Of a stretch of 64,000 bases of DNA, positions 52,022 through 61,693 are shown in pieces. Positions within the stretch are counted from its first letter, which is position 1. Every line of letters starts with the position of its first letter. Origin of the DNA: Planctomycetales bacterium 10988 (lineage in GTDB: Bacteria > Planctomycetota > Planctomycetia > Pirellulales > Pb10988); the NCBI GenBank assembly GCA_009664345.1, contig CP043547.1, positions 2,942,709-3,006,708 of the forward strand, read 5' to 3'. A program made the position numbers and the translations under genes. The notes under the pieces were generated by a model. It did not search any database, had not been told where the DNA came from, and saw only the letters and a list, made by a program, of their open reading frames with translations.

Positions 52022-52968
52022 TCGTCTTCCGTTCTCTCAGCGAGCAATTAAATAATATTTCCCTTGGGCCACATCTTAAACATTCCCTTTCTGCAAGTGG
52101 AATCCCTGGCCTAGAGGAAGTGAAAATTTTCTGAAATATCAACATAAAACATCTTAACTTACATAAAGAATCTATTATAGTTAACAGCAGGCACGATTAG
52201 CGGGTTGAATAGGGCAAAGAAGTGGTGCAAACCGATCGATCTGGTCCATCCGATCCTCACAAAATGACGATTGGGGTTCTAGCATCGTCCAGCGGGAGCT
52301 TCCGACATCTACTGATTGAGGGGTTCGGTACGATCAATCGGACGTTTTGAAGACTAAAAAGTCAACAAAGTGAAAGTTTTCCCAACTTCTTATTCGACTT
52401 GCCAAGAGAAGATGCCTAAAATAGGATTACTTATCGAATAACGATGGTCTAAATCGGATAGACTCGGTAGAATAGTCAAACTTTGCCACCGATCTTTTAA
52501 TTTTATTCCGGACCATCTCAGCATTCGAAAAGGCTTTGAAAATCGTCTGAAATCCTCTTCCCATTTTTACTCCTCCTAAATGGAGTAAAAGTAGGTTCCT
52601 ACACAAGTTCCGAAATCTCCAGGAATAGCTTGGTCATCATTGACTCGGTATCCATGCCAAGTTTATGTTTTTTGAGTCTAATTTTCATTATTCTCTAAAA
52701 AATCAATTTTTTAGCCTGCTTTTTCCATACGAGGGGATAAAATTTTCGTGACAGAGTCTTTATTGCGAAACCAAACTTGATGACTTCTATCACTGAGAAT
52801 CTTTCGTTTATTGCAGAAGGTTTCAAAAAGTCATCGTTGCAGGATAGCATCTGTGCGGTTACGATATTGATTAAGTAGTGTTTAGATTAATTACGATGGA
52901 ATCAACGAAGTGATACTCTGGCGGGTGGAGTCGTTGGTTTCTCCCAGCACCTCTGATTGAGTGCGGTG
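52022..52968. other. Large non-coding region upstream of the FHA gene
   Basis: About 950 bp, AT-rich, no convincing open frame on either strand. It contains a perfect 9-bp hairpin (TTTTACTCC at 52565-52573, GGAGTAAAA at 52582-52590, 8-nt loop) without a U tract. No rRNA, tRNA, tmRNA, RNase P or SRP signature was recognised. It is the longest gene-free stretch in the window and may hold regulatory sequence or an unrecognised ncRNA. Confidence 0.5.
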
Positions 52969-54111
52969 ATGGACGCAAAACTAGTCGTCATCAATGGAAA
53001 TGCAAGCAAACGTGAGATCAAACTCCGTCTCCCCATGACAATTGGGAGGACGAAGGAAGCTGGTCTTACCGTGGCACATCCTAACGTAAGTCGTTTGCAT
53101 TGCCAGCTTTATGAATCAAATGGTAGTCTCGTTGTTCGGGATTACAATTCAACGAATGGTACCTTCTTAAATGACGAAAAAGTGGGCGAATCAGTCATTC
53201 AGCCCGGCGATAAATTAACCGTAGGTCCTCTCACCTTTGTTGCCATTTATCGACCGGCGGAACCTTCCGCCGCTTCTTCTGCGGATACGGCCGACCTCTT
53301 TGGGGATACCGAAAATCCCTCGACCTCTCAACATTACATTGATGTTCCGCATCAAAAGAGTGAATTTCCAACCCATCTGACCAGCCAAGACCCGACCACC
53401 AAGTATTCGATGGGCCGCGGTCAAAATCCAGACGAAGAAGAAACCTTTCAGTTTATCTTGGCTCTGGAAAATTGCTCGGATCTCCACGTTGGAACGCCGA
53501 TTTATGGGCTAGGTCAACAACAAGGTACGATCAGCGAACTCCGCTTCGACGACCGAGATGGGAAACTCGTTGCCTTAGCACAAGTCTCCGTCACTCCACA
53601 ATTTGGAGTGAATTTACAAGAAGACATGATCGTTCAGATCGAACGCGGCAAAACGACAAGGCTGATCATTCAATCTCTCGGCACTTCCGGTCAAGCGATT
53701 CGAGCCGGCCAGACCTTATCTCCTAATGTGGAAACGGGCGAACCTTCCGGCCATGTCGAAGGAGGCGAAGAAGGCTCTTCCCTCGATCGTATGGAAGAGG
53801 TCTTCCGCAAGCTCTCCGAAGAAATGCCCCAAGACCAATTCGAAGGGATCGACATTGATCTCTCCGAAGATGGCGATGATTTCTTCAACTCAGAGGATTT
53901 GATCCCCTCCGGCGAACAAGAAGATTGGGAAGATGTCCTCAATCATGGAGATCAAGCCGTCGGGGGAAGCGATGCGGATTCCAAAGAAGGAACAGAACAA
54001 GAAACCGACGAACCAACGCAATATGTCAACGATGTCAATGATTGGCTGAAAGCCTTTGCCGATCTCGGCGACGATGATTCTAATGTCGATGCTCCCATCG
54101 ATGACGACTAA
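52969..54111 (+). CDS. FHA-domain protein with acidic C-terminal tail
   Basis: A 380-aa protein; ATG 52969 (MDAKLVVINGNASKREIKL) is preferred, with a TTG four codons upstream possible. The N-terminal FHA domain (~1-95) shows the phosphothreonine-binding signature: TIGRTKEAGL, HPNVSRLHCQLY, RDYNSTNGTFLND. A second globular region (~165-250) follows, including LALENCSDLHVGTPIYGLGQQ and EDMIVQIERGKTTRLII. The last ~130 residues are very acidic (many Asp/Glu). It likely docks phosphothreonine proteins from a Ser/Thr kinase pathway; partners are unknown. Confidence 0.88.
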   Translation: MDAKLVVINGNASKREIKLRLPMTIGRTKEAGLTVAHPNVSRLHCQLYESNGSLVVRDYNSTNGTFLNDEKVGESVIQPGDKLTVGPLTFVAIYRPAEPSAASSADTADLFGDTENPSTSQHYIDVPHQKSEFPTHLTSQDPTTKYSMGRGQNPDEEETFQFILALENCSDLHVGTPIYGLGQQQGTISELRFDDRDGKLVALAQVSVTPQFGVNLQEDMIVQIERGKTTRLIIQSLGTSGQAIRAGQTLSPNVETGEPSGHVEGGEEGSSLDRMEEVFRKLSEEMPQDQFEGIDIDLSEDGDDFFNSEDLIPSGEQEDWEDVLNHGDQAVGGSDADSKEGTEQETDEPTQYVNDVNDWLKAFADLGDDDSNVDAPIDDD

Positions 54112-54209
54112 GCGAGCGAAGTTCTGGTTTTCTCTCCTTTGTTACATATGACTTTTTAAGCATTTTGCCCAACTCGGCCTTGTCATTTCTCAGCGATTAA
54201 GGGGCTCCG

Positions 54210-55847
54210 TTGTTCTCTGCTTCTCTCTGGCGGATGCTTATCCTTCTCACGGCACTCTGCACCGGGCTTTGGCTTGCAGTCTTGTGGTTCTGGCCATCGG
54301 CACTCTTTCTCATCTCTTTTGACGATTCCTTTTATTATTTCGAGATCGCCAAAAATCTCGCCCATGGTGAAGGAAGCACCTTCGACCGCATCCATCCGAC
54401 CAATGGCTATCATCCGCTTTGGCTGGGGCTTTGCTCGATCATTTACTTTCTTGGTTTTGAAGGTATCACCGCCGTTCGAATCCTATTAAGTGGGCAAATT
54501 CTCATTTGGGGGGGCATGAGCCTCGTCTTCCTCCGTATCGTCGAACGGGGCATCGGACGCTTTCCCCATCAGCCAAGCGATTCGATTTCGGAAAGCGATC
54601 AATCTCAATACCAAACGATCATGTTTCGCGGTTTGCTCACTTTGGGCCTACTCACTTTGTTTGGACCGCTGATTGTCAAAGCCTTTGCCAATGGCATGGA
54701 ATCCGGCATCTATGTCCTATTCTATGGCCTGCTGTTAGAGCGAGCGCTTGCCTTTGGAGGTTCCTTCCTGCAAGCGACAACTTTTAAAGACCGAATGCTC
54801 TTGAGCTTGCTCGGCGTTGGGGCGTTCCTGTCGCGAACAGATGCGGGGCTACTGCTCCTCTGCTGGGGAATCGCCTGCCTGCCGGAAGCCTATCGCCTCG
54901 GCTGGTCGGGAGTCGTGAGACTCGGGCAAATCTTCCTGATTCCCTTCCTCACCATTTTGTTTTTCCTCGGGTTAAATCAACTCTATTTTGGGACACCAAC
55001 CCAAGTCAGTGGCGATCTGAAACGCGTTACGCCGGATATCATGCAAATGGCAATTATCGCGGTTTGCGTGTTGATGCCGTTCTTGGTTTATGCGATCTGT
55101 CGAAGTCAAGAAATCCGCGAAAAGTTCCCCCGCGTAGTTGGATTTTTTTCCAAGACAGCCTTCTTTGGAATCTTCCTCTGTGGGCTGATGGCCTATTACC
55201 TCGGCTTTCAAACCTTCGCTCGTCTTTGGTACTTTGGCCCGGCGATCTTTTATTTGGGCTTGCTGATGCTGCTGGCCTTTGCCGATCTTTGCGAAGGCAT
55301 CTTGCAAGAAACCCCTGCCGAAAAATCGCCGAAAAAAGCCCTCAACTTGGTCTCGGTCGTGGCGATCGTCTTTGGCTTGATTTTGGTGAGTTTTGAAACG
55401 GTCACCATTTTCGCCGGAGGGATGGTCGAGATGCGGGAGGCCAATCGGACCGCCGGGGAATGGATCAGCGAGAACCTTCCGCAAGACGCAGTCCTCGGCT
55501 CTTGGGATGCCGGAGTCGTCTCCTACTTTGCCGATCAAAGAATTGTCAATCTCGATGGGGTCGTCAATTCGGTGGAGTATTTAGAACTTCTTAAAACACA
55601 GGACACCGCTCAAATCGCGGAATTTTTAAACGCCGCCAGCATTCAATATCTTGTCAATCACGATGCCGTTTCCGAGGAAGCAGTCGGAGAAAATCTAAAA
55701 GAACTTGGACAAGAACTTTTAGGAAAAGACCGCCTCGCGGAGGCAAAACTTTTAAAACAATGGAATTTCACCTTCAGCGGCGGCACCAACCGTTCCGGCC
55801 CCGGCTCTCAATCCATGGCTGTTCTTCTCTATCAACTTCCTGAATAA
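54210..55847 (+). CDS. Multi-spanning membrane glycosyltransferase-like protein
   Basis: A 545-aa protein with about ten transmembrane helices; TTG 54210 follows AAGGGG at good spacing, ATG 54234 is an alternative. The first extracytoplasmic loop contains FDDSFYYFEIAKNLAHGEG and HPTNGYHPLW, the DD/E-x-YY pattern of GT-C (PMT/ArnT/GT39-like) enzymes that use polyprenyl-phosphate sugars. The C-terminal domain (~405-545) is soluble, with SENLPQDAVLGSWDAGVVSYFADQRIVNLDGVVNS typical of such membrane GTs. It may mannosylate proteins or lipids; substrate unknown. Confidence 0.8.
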   Translation: MFSASLWRMLILLTALCTGLWLAVLWFWPSALFLISFDDSFYYFEIAKNLAHGEGSTFDRIHPTNGYHPLWLGLCSIIYFLGFEGITAVRILLSGQILIWGGMSLVFLRIVERGIGRFPHQPSDSISESDQSQYQTIMFRGLLTLGLLTLFGPLIVKAFANGMESGIYVLFYGLLLERALAFGGSFLQATTFKDRMLLSLLGVGAFLSRTDAGLLLLCWGIACLPEAYRLGWSGVVRLGQIFLIPFLTILFFLGLNQLYFGTPTQVSGDLKRVTPDIMQMAIIAVCVLMPFLVYAICRSQEIREKFPRVVGFFSKTAFFGIFLCGLMAYYLGFQTFARLWYFGPAIFYLGLLMLLAFADLCEGILQETPAEKSPKKALNLVSVVAIVFGLILVSFETVTIFAGGMVEMREANRTAGEWISENLPQDAVLGSWDAGVVSYFADQRIVNLDGVVNSVEYLELLKTQDTAQIAEFLNAASIQYLVNHDAVSEEAVGENLKELGQELLGKDRLAEAKLLKQWNFTFSGGTNRSGPGSQSMAVLLYQLPE

Positions 55848-55878
55848 TTTTTCTTATTTAACCAAGAAAACTTTCTAT

Positions 55879-56436
55879 TTAAAAACGGTTTTCTAAATAA
55901 TAAATTTCTGTCAGATCCACGCCGACTTCGCCAAACTCCTCTGGTGCCTCAACTTTATAATTTTCATAGAGGTGCTGTGCAATTTTTAACGCGAACAATT
56001 TATTAAATCCCGACAGTCTAAGTGCTCTTATTATAATACTATCTGCAAATTCATTTAATATTTCTTTATCTTCTTCCCATGAATGGCTAAATGGTATGGT
56101 TTCATTTCTAAATCTAGCATAGAAGGTCACAAAACGGATCGTTATGAGAATATTTATTCTTATATCCAGCAGATGCATTTTAGGTTCATCGTCAAGATTA
56201 CTGGACTCTATCTCTTCCTCGACTCCATAATTGCCAGACCACTGATAAATATATTCTGCATCATATGCCTCGGGATCACGTAACCAGTCGAAGATGGCAT
56301 CAATCGCATTCTCTGCCACTCCATAGACTTCACATTGATCCTCAAGATGACTTAACACCATTCTTCCAAGGAAGGCTAGATAAAAACACCTCGCTCGGAT
56401 GGTGACTTTATCAACAAGGTTTATAATTTCTTCCAT
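55879..56436 (-). CDS. Tandem paralogue C3, hypothetical protein
   Basis: A 185-aa protein, third of three tandem paralogues on the minus strand. The N-terminal 30 residues (MEEIINLVDKVTIRARCFYL, then AFLGRMVL) and the C-terminal block ALKIAQHLYENYKVEAPEEFG...GVDLTEIYYLE are shared with the other two; the middle differs. Its start overlaps the end of C2 by 16 bp, so the three are probably translated together. No known family recognised. AT-rich and helical; immunity-like by analogy. Confidence 0.75.
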   Translation of the reverse strand: MEEIINLVDKVTIRARCFYLAFLGRMVLSHLEDQCEVYGVAENAIDAIFDWLRDPEAYDAEYIYQWSGNYGVEEEIESSNLDDEPKMHLLDIRINILITIRFVTFYARFRNETIPFSHSWEEDKEILNEFADSIIIRALRLSGFNKLFALKIAQHLYENYKVEAPEEFGEVGVDLTEIYYLENRF

Positions 56437-57020
56437 GTAGGGATTTCGTTAAATCGTGCTGAATCATAATAGAGACTTTCAATTTCATAGATATCCGTCA
56501 GATCGACACCCATTTCTCCAATTTCTGCCCACGATTCGGCTTCGTGATTTTCATAAAGATACTCTGCAACTTTGATAGCAAGCGGCTTTTCGACTTCTGA
56601 CATTTCCATCGCTATCTCTATTATTTCAAATGGTTCTTCCAGCAAATTACTATCTCTATAGCTCCCTATCGAGGGTATTTGATCACGATGATATCCTTGA
56701 ACGAGATGCGCACATATTGTGTCGATTAACATCAAGATGCCTATCATTGCATTTTGAACTGACTCATCCAATTCATCCTGCACAAAGTATTCCAATCCCT
56801 CCATACGGCTATAATTTCCAGACAACTGCGAAATGGATCTTCTAGTATGACTATCTGGGTCACGTAGCCAATCGAAGATAGCATCCACGGCATTGACCGC
56901 ATCCCCATAAACTTCTGAGCGCACTTCAAGTTTTCTTAAGAGCATCCGACCAAGGAAAGCTAAATAGAAACATCTGGCTCGAACGGTCAGTTTATAAAAT
57001 AGATTCGTGATCTCTTCCAT
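56421..57020 (-). CDS. Tandem paralogue C2, hypothetical protein
   Basis: A 199-aa paralogue: MEEITNLFYKLTVRARCFYL, AFLGRMLLRKLEVRSEVYGD, AVNAVDAIFDWLRDP, and a C-terminal block ALKVAEYLYENHEAESWAEIG then GVDLTDIYEIES. It overlaps C1 by 29 bp and C3 by 16 bp. Divergence in the middle (HTRRSISQLSGNYSRMEGLEY and following) contrasts with the conserved ends. Unknown function. Confidence 0.75.
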   Translation of the reverse strand: MEEITNLFYKLTVRARCFYLAFLGRMLLRKLEVRSEVYGDAVNAVDAIFDWLRDPDSHTRRSISQLSGNYSRMEGLEYFVQDELDESVQNAMIGILMLIDTICAHLVQGYHRDQIPSIGSYRDSNLLEEPFEIIEIAMEMSEVEKPLAIKVAEYLYENHEAESWAEIGEMGVDLTDIYEIESLYYDSARFNEIPTWKKL

Positions 57021-57627
57021 TTAGAAATGATTGAACTCTTGATAAATCTTGATGGAGCGTTTCTATTTGATAGATCTCTGTCAGATCTACCCCGATCTCC
57101 CCGTAGTCAACTGTTGATTCTGTCTGGTGGTGATCATATAGATATTGAGCTACTTTTAAAGCTAAAGGTTCATCAAATCCTGGTTCCATTTTAAATTCAG
57201 ATACTATTTCCTTGAATTTTTTCAACGTTGCTATTCTTAAAATAAATTCTCTACTACTTAAACGATTAGACGAGTATCCGAAAGGATGCCACGCTGCATG
57301 TTTAATAATGTTTAAAATTTTCAACAAAGTAAGTTTGAATATGCAAAAAGAATGTGTCCCTCTAGATATAAATTCCAACCCTTCCCCTGTAGGCTCCTCC
57401 CTTTCCACACAATAGTGAAAACTACCTTGCCATTGCATAATGCAGTTCCCGCTAAACTCATTCGGATCTCGTAGCCAATCGAAGATAGCATCTAGGCCGT
57501 TGCTGGCGAGTTCGTGGGCTTCAGGATGACTTTCGAGATGTCTCAACACCATCCGACCAAGGAAGGCTAGATAAAAACACCTCGCCCGGATGGTGACTTT
57601 ATCAACAAGGTTTATTATTTCTTCCAT
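56992..57627 (-). CDS. Tandem paralogue C1, hypothetical protein
   Basis: A 211-aa paralogue, first of the array: MEEIINLVDKVTIRARCFYL, AFLGRMVLRHLESHPEAHEL, GLDAIFDWLRDP, ALKVAQYLYDHHQTESTVDYG then GVDLTEIYQIE. The first ~75 nucleotides of the coding sequence are almost identical to those of C3 but not C2, suggesting recent gene conversion or a duplication order C1-C3. No domain assignment. Confidence 0.75.
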   Translation of the reverse strand: MEEIINLVDKVTIRARCFYLAFLGRMVLRHLESHPEAHELASNGLDAIFDWLRDPNEFSGNCIMQWQGSFHYCVEREEPTGEGLEFISRGTHSFCIFKLTLLKILNIIKHAAWHPFGYSSNRLSSREFILRIATLKKFKEIVSEFKMEPGFDEPLALKVAQYLYDHHQTESTVDYGEIGVDLTEIYQIETLHQDLSRVQSFLNGRDHESIL

Positions 57628-57710
57628 TGGAAAAATTATAGAGAGCCTTCACGAACAAACTTTATACTCTCTTACACTGCACAGCCCACTCTCCACACCT
57701 CACCCCCCAC

Positions 57711-59702
57711 TCACAGCGACGAGGTACTGCCTTCTTCGGGGGCCATTTCGAGTTGACGCATTTTGCGGTAGAGATTCGATCGGTGCAGGCCGAGGAGTTT
57801 GGCGGCTTCGCTCATGTTGCCACCGACGCGTTTGATGGCCCGACGGATGTATTCCGCTTGAAACTCTTCCGTGGCGACCGCGAGCGGTTGATCGACCACG
57901 ATGCCCATCGAGTCATCACGGCCCGGCGAAAGGATGAAGGCCAGGTCTTCGCTTTCGATGCGGTCTTCGGTAGTGAGGTAAGCGAGCCGCTCCATCAGGT
58001 TTCGCAACTCGCGGACATTACCCGGCCAAGCATGAGCCAACATGCGGCGTTTGGCCTCGGAGGTGAATTTCGGCACCTTGCGGCGACGGGCCTTTTTGCA
58101 GAAATCTTGCAGGAAATGTTCGGCCAATAGCATGATGTCCTCGCCCCGGTCGCGTAGCGGCGGCAGGTCGAGCGTGACGACATTCAGCCGATAATAAAGG
58201 TCTTGGCGGAATTTTTTGTTGCGAACCATATCCGCCAAATTCTGATTCGTGGCCGCCACCACGCGGGTGTCGGTATGAATGGGCTGCGAGCCGCCGACGC
58301 GAACGACGGTTTTATCTTCCAATACCCGGAGCAATTTCGCCTGACCGCCGAGACTCATATCCCCGATTTCATCGAGAAAAAGCGTTCCACCGGAGGCGAG
58401 TTCGAACTTCCCGGCCCGCGATTCGTGCGCATCGGTAAAGGCCCCTTTTTCATGGCCGAAGAGTTCGCTTTCGAGGAGGGTTTCGGTGAGGGCCGCACAG
58501 TTGACCGCGACAAACGGGTGATCCCGGCGTTGGCTGAGATAGTGAATCAGTTGGCTGACGACCTCTTTCCCGGTTCCATTTTCGCCAAGTACCAACACGG
58601 CCAATTCGCTATCGGCGACGCGAGAAATCTTCGCCCGAAGTCCTTCGATGGCGGGGCTATTGCCGATGAGTTGCACACGCTGGGCGGCCTCTTCGGTCAT
58701 TTGCCGACGGGTTTCGAGGAGGTCTTGCCGCTCTTGCGTGTTTTCCAAAGGAACGGCCGCGTGGGCGGCGAGGTCTTTGAGAGTGATCTCGTCTTGCTTA
58801 TCGAAATTGCCTTGCAGCTTGTTGATGACTTCGAAAGCCCCAAAAATCTGGGCGTCGCTGCCAATCAGCGGCACACAGAGAATCGTGCGGGTTTCATAAC
58901 CGAGTTTTTGATCGACTTTACGATTGATTTCACTTTGTTCGGCTTCATCGACGCGGCGGGTTTCGCCGGTTTGGACGACTTGCCCAACGATCCCGGCATC
59001 ATCAGGAATGCGAAGTTCGTTCCCTTCCACCCCGAGGGCCGGTCGCCCCACGAGGGTCTTCGAAGAACGATCCCACAAGAAAATACTGGCGCGATCCGCA
59101 TCAAGGAGTTCGGTAGCTGCTTCGGCCATTTGAATCAGCAGCGGCTCCATCTCCCTGGTTTGATTCCACTGAGCGGCGATTTCGAGAATCTTTTCCAAGC
59201 GGCGAACTTGCAGGCGTTTCGAACTTTTCTCGCGGACGATCTCCAGACCACGACGAAAGGCCGGCAGGATCGCAGCGAGTTGCTCGGCGGTTTCGCGAAG
59301 GATTTCGGACTGCGAAGCGACGAGATGCCCTTGAGAAAGGACAAAAAGTTCTCCCGAGGTTCCGCGGGGTTCAAGCGGCCCGGCGAGCCAGATTTGATCT
59401 CCATCCACCCAAGAACCAACAGCCCCACGATCGAGAACTTCGCCTAGGAAGTCTCGTGGAAGGGGTTTGGTACGGCCGCAATAGCTTCCGATTTCCCATT
59501 GCCCTGCTCTGGCTGCAGCTAAAGCCGCGTAGTCCGCCGCAAAGGCCGGAGCTAAAGCCGGGAGTAAATCGGAAAGATAATGCGTGGGGTCCTCATGCTG
59601 TGAGGCCATCCAGAGCAACGAAGCCGCCGCAGGCGCTACGGATTCTTGGGGTTGATATCCTTCGGCTTCCGGGGTTTCGATTTCGATCCATTGCGTTCCC
59701 AT
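57711..59702 (-). CDS. GAF-domain sigma-54-dependent regulator, GAFTDA variant
   Basis: A 663-aa enhancer-binding protein. The N-terminal ~180 residues are degenerate; a GAF domain covers ~190-340 ([41 protein letters not shown]). The AAA+ domain (~345-580) has Walker A GENGTGKE (~371), the sigma-54 contact loop GAFTDA (~419, where the usual motif is GAFTGA) and Walker [13 protein letters not shown] (~440). A Fis-type HTH closes the protein ([21 protein letters not shown]). The target promoter and signal are unknown. ATG 59702; TTG 59714 is also possible. Confidence 0.9.
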   Translation of the reverse strand: MGTQWIEIETPEAEGYQPQESVAPAAASLLWMASQHEDPTHYLSDLLPALAPAFAADYAALAAARAGQWEIGSYCGRTKPLPRDFLGEVLDRGAVGSWVDGDQIWLAGPLEPRGTSGELFVLSQGHLVASQSEILRETAEQLAAILPAFRRGLEIVREKSSKRLQVRRLEKILEIAAQWNQTREMEPLLIQMAEAATELLDADRASIFLWDRSSKTLVGRPALGVEGNELRIPDDAGIVGQVVQTGETRRVDEAEQSEINRKVDQKLGYETRTILCVPLIGSDAQIFGAFEVINKLQGNFDKQDEITLKDLAAHAAVPLENTQERQDLLETRRQMTEEAAQRVQLIGNSPAIEGLRAKISRVADSELAVLVLGENGTGKEVVSQLIHYLSQRRDHPFVAVNCAALTETLLESELFGHEKGAFTDAHESRAGKFELASGGTLFLDEIGDMSLGGQAKLLRVLEDKTVVRVGGSQPIHTDTRVVAATNQNLADMVRNKKFRQDLYYRLNVVTLDLPPLRDRGEDIMLLAEHFLQDFCKKARRRKVPKFTSEAKRRMLAHAWPGNVRELRNLMERLAYLTTEDRIESEDLAFILSPGRDDSMGIVVDQPLAVATEEFQAEYIRRAIKRVGGNMSEAAKLLGLHRSNLYRKMRQLEMAPEEGSTSSL

Positions 59703-60056
59703 AGGCACATCCAAACGCGGGGTGCGTATTCGCTCTCCAGATGAAGGGATTTTTTCAACGAAGGGCTTTGTTCCTTCACGGGTTCTCGCTCTCGCCCGCC
59801 CTGCTTCTTCGAGGTCAGCGAGCGGAGAAAGTCATTCACTCAGGCATCCCTAATCCTGCGCGGCCTTTATGCTAACACCCTCAAGCGCGGTAAACAACCA
59901 AAGCGAGGCTGGGGAAATGATTTCCTTGGCTCGGACAAACTTGATGATTTGAGGCATCATCGCTAACCGTTGCGTGTTGAGTCTATTTCAAACCAAGGTT
60001 GTCAGAGCTTCTCAAGCTTTTATCGTGGATCAATCCAGGCCGCCTCGCAAGCCCTT
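59703..60056. other. Intergenic region upstream of the sigma-54 regulator
   Basis: About 350 bp with no supported gene. Short minus-strand frames (59636-59839) are overlaps of the regulator's upstream frame. No repeat or RNA gene recognised. Confidence 0.4.
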
Positions 60057-60257
60057 TTAACTTGCTTTGCCAGAGAGAATGTGGGTTTTCAATCCTCCTA
60101 AGTTTTGTAATTCCTCAAGTTTACCGTCTTTCCTAACTTGCGAAATGTTGCCATCCTTGTTAATAAGGACCAAGGTTGAAACACTCGTGGAATCGCCAGT
60201 GGTCCAAACTTTGGGAAACAGCAGGAAAATTGCTGCAAAAATGGCAAGTCCTCCCAA
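60057..60257 (-). CDS. Small single-helix membrane protein
   Basis: A possible 66-aa protein from TTG 60257: an N-terminal hydrophobic helix (GGLAIFAAIFLLFPKVW) and a short polar domain (LVLINKDGNISQVRKDGKLEE). The start is weak and there is no homology to cite. It lies divergent from sixA with 32 bp between starts. Confidence 0.35.
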   Translation of the reverse strand: MGGLAIFAAIFLLFPKVWTTGDSTSVSTLVLINKDGNISQVRKDGKLEELQNLGGLKTHILSGKAS

Positions 60258-60289
60258 GTTCTGTTCCTACACTTTCAAGCCAACACAGA

Positions 60290-60781
60290 ATGAAAACGCT
60301 TTTTTTATTACGACATGCGAAATCGAGTTGGAAAGACACCGATTTGCCCGATCACGATCGGCCTTTGAATAAACGCGGAAAAAAAGATGCCCCCCGCATG
60401 GGCAAGCTCTTGCGAGAACAGGGTTACCTTCCGAGTTTAATCATCAGCTCGACGGCGAAGCGTGCCCGCAAAACCGCGAAGAAATTCGCCAGCGAGTGCA
60501 AATACAAGCAAGAAATTCAACTCACTTCCGACCTATATCACGCTGGACCGCAAGAGATGTTGAAGCTCTTGCAAGCGGTGCCCGCGGACCTGCCCAGCGT
60601 GATGCTCGTAGGCCACTGTCCGGGGATTCAGGACTATTTACATCAAGTAACCGGCTATGCGGATGACTTTCCCACTGCCGGTTTGGCGATGATCGAACTG
60701 CCTGTCGAGGAATGGACCCAACTGCAAATGGAATCCCAAGGCGAATTGCAAAAGTTTTGGCGACCGAAAGAAGTCGATTGA
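60290..60781 (+). CDS. sixA: Phosphohistidine phosphatase, SixA family
   Basis: A 163-aa histidine-phosphatase-superfamily protein starting at ATG 60290 (MKTLFLLRHAKSSWKD). The catalytic RHA motif (Arg8-His9) is at the start, and the second His lies in VMLVGHCPGIQDYLH (~110). The SixA group removes phosphate from phosphohistidine, for example on HPt domains of phosphorelays. The upstream frame extends 38 codons without similarity. Confidence 0.85.
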   Translation: MKTLFLLRHAKSSWKDTDLPDHDRPLNKRGKKDAPRMGKLLREQGYLPSLIISSTAKRARKTAKKFASECKYKQEIQLTSDLYHAGPQEMLKLLQAVPADLPSVMLVGHCPGIQDYLHQVTGYADDFPTAGLAMIELPVEEWTQLQMESQGELQKFWRPKEVD

Positions 60782-60916
60782 GAGAACACGTTCCACCGCT
60801 GATCGCATGAAAATTTCATCACGGCTGATCGTATCTTCATCTGGATTATGTAAAAAGCTTAGAGCTTCTGAACTTCTCGTTTTTTCTGGACTACTGAGGA
60901 AAAGAAAGCAGTGTTC

Positions 60917-61693
60917 ATGAGTCGCCCGCAATTTGCTTCTCTCGATCAAGCGGCCCTTACTTCTCTCGATGCTTCCCCTTTTTCGCCGACGTATACGTTT
61001 CAAGGTCGGTCCTTTCATCTGCATTGCTGGCGGGAAACCATCGAACTTTCCCCGAATGCCACGCATTTTACCTTTCTCTATGCTGGCGAAGCCGAACTTG
61101 TCACCGAGCGTGATTATCACTTTCCGCTCTGGCCAGGCATGGTCTGTTCGCAACCCGATCGAGGCTTGATCCGCAGCCGCACTGGCGAGCCGGCCCTGGG
61201 CATTACCATCTCCATGGAAAACTATCGCGGCTTCTTTCAACTAGGTGGGCCGATCGAGAAAGCCGGTCGCTTGCGCTATGTCGATGGGTGTTCCGATTCG
61301 CTGCTTTTTTCGCCCATTATCAAAGGCGATCCCTGTTTGAATTTGCTGTTGATTCCGCCGCACACCGAACAGACCGAACATACGCACCCTTCTTTTCGGT
61401 TGGGAATGATTGTGGAAGGCTCCGGTATTTGCCGCACGCCGGAAGGAAATAGCCCGCTTTTGCCGGGAACTGTCTTTGCTCTGCCTGCCGAAAGCCGTCA
61501 TGCTTTCTGGACCGAAGACGAACCTCTTTTGATTATCGCCTTCCATCCCGATAGCGACTTTGGCCCCACGCACGAAAACCACCCGATGATCAATCGCACG
61601 ATCATCAACGGGGTCTCCGCTTCGATTTTACGACAAATGGAAAACCATCATCCTCCGGCTTCGCATGCTTCCCCTGTGGAGAACTCGCAGTGA
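60917..61693 (+). CDS. Cupin-fold protein
   Basis: A 258-aa protein with two cupin-like halves. The C-terminal half has the clearer motif: HTHPSFRLGMIVEGSGICRT, then LPGTVFALPAESRHAFWTED. The N-terminal half (FTFLYAGEAELVTERDYHFPL and WPGMVCSQPDRGLI) repeats the fold in degenerate form. Metal-binding His are present in HTHPSF and ESRHAF. ATG 60917 is preferred to GTG 60911. It is followed with a 4-bp overlap by a zinc-ribbon gene, so the two are translationally coupled; substrate unknown. Confidence 0.8.
   Translation: MSRPQFASLDQAALTSLDASPFSPTYTFQGRSFHLHCWRETIELSPNATHFTFLYAGEAELVTERDYHFPLWPGMVCSQPDRGLIRSRTGEPALGITISMENYRGFFQLGGPIEKAGRLRYVDGCSDSLLFSPIIKGDPCLNLLLIPPHTEQTEHTHPSFRLGMIVEGSGICRTPEGNSPLLPGTVFALPAESRHAFWTEDEPLLIIAFHPDSDFGPTHENHPMINRTIINGVSASILRQMENHHPPASHASPVENSQ

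Noticed and set aside
53691-53942. Short antisense frame inside the FHA gene
   Set aside because: Mirror of the acidic, Glu/Asp-rich region; typical of such antisense frames.
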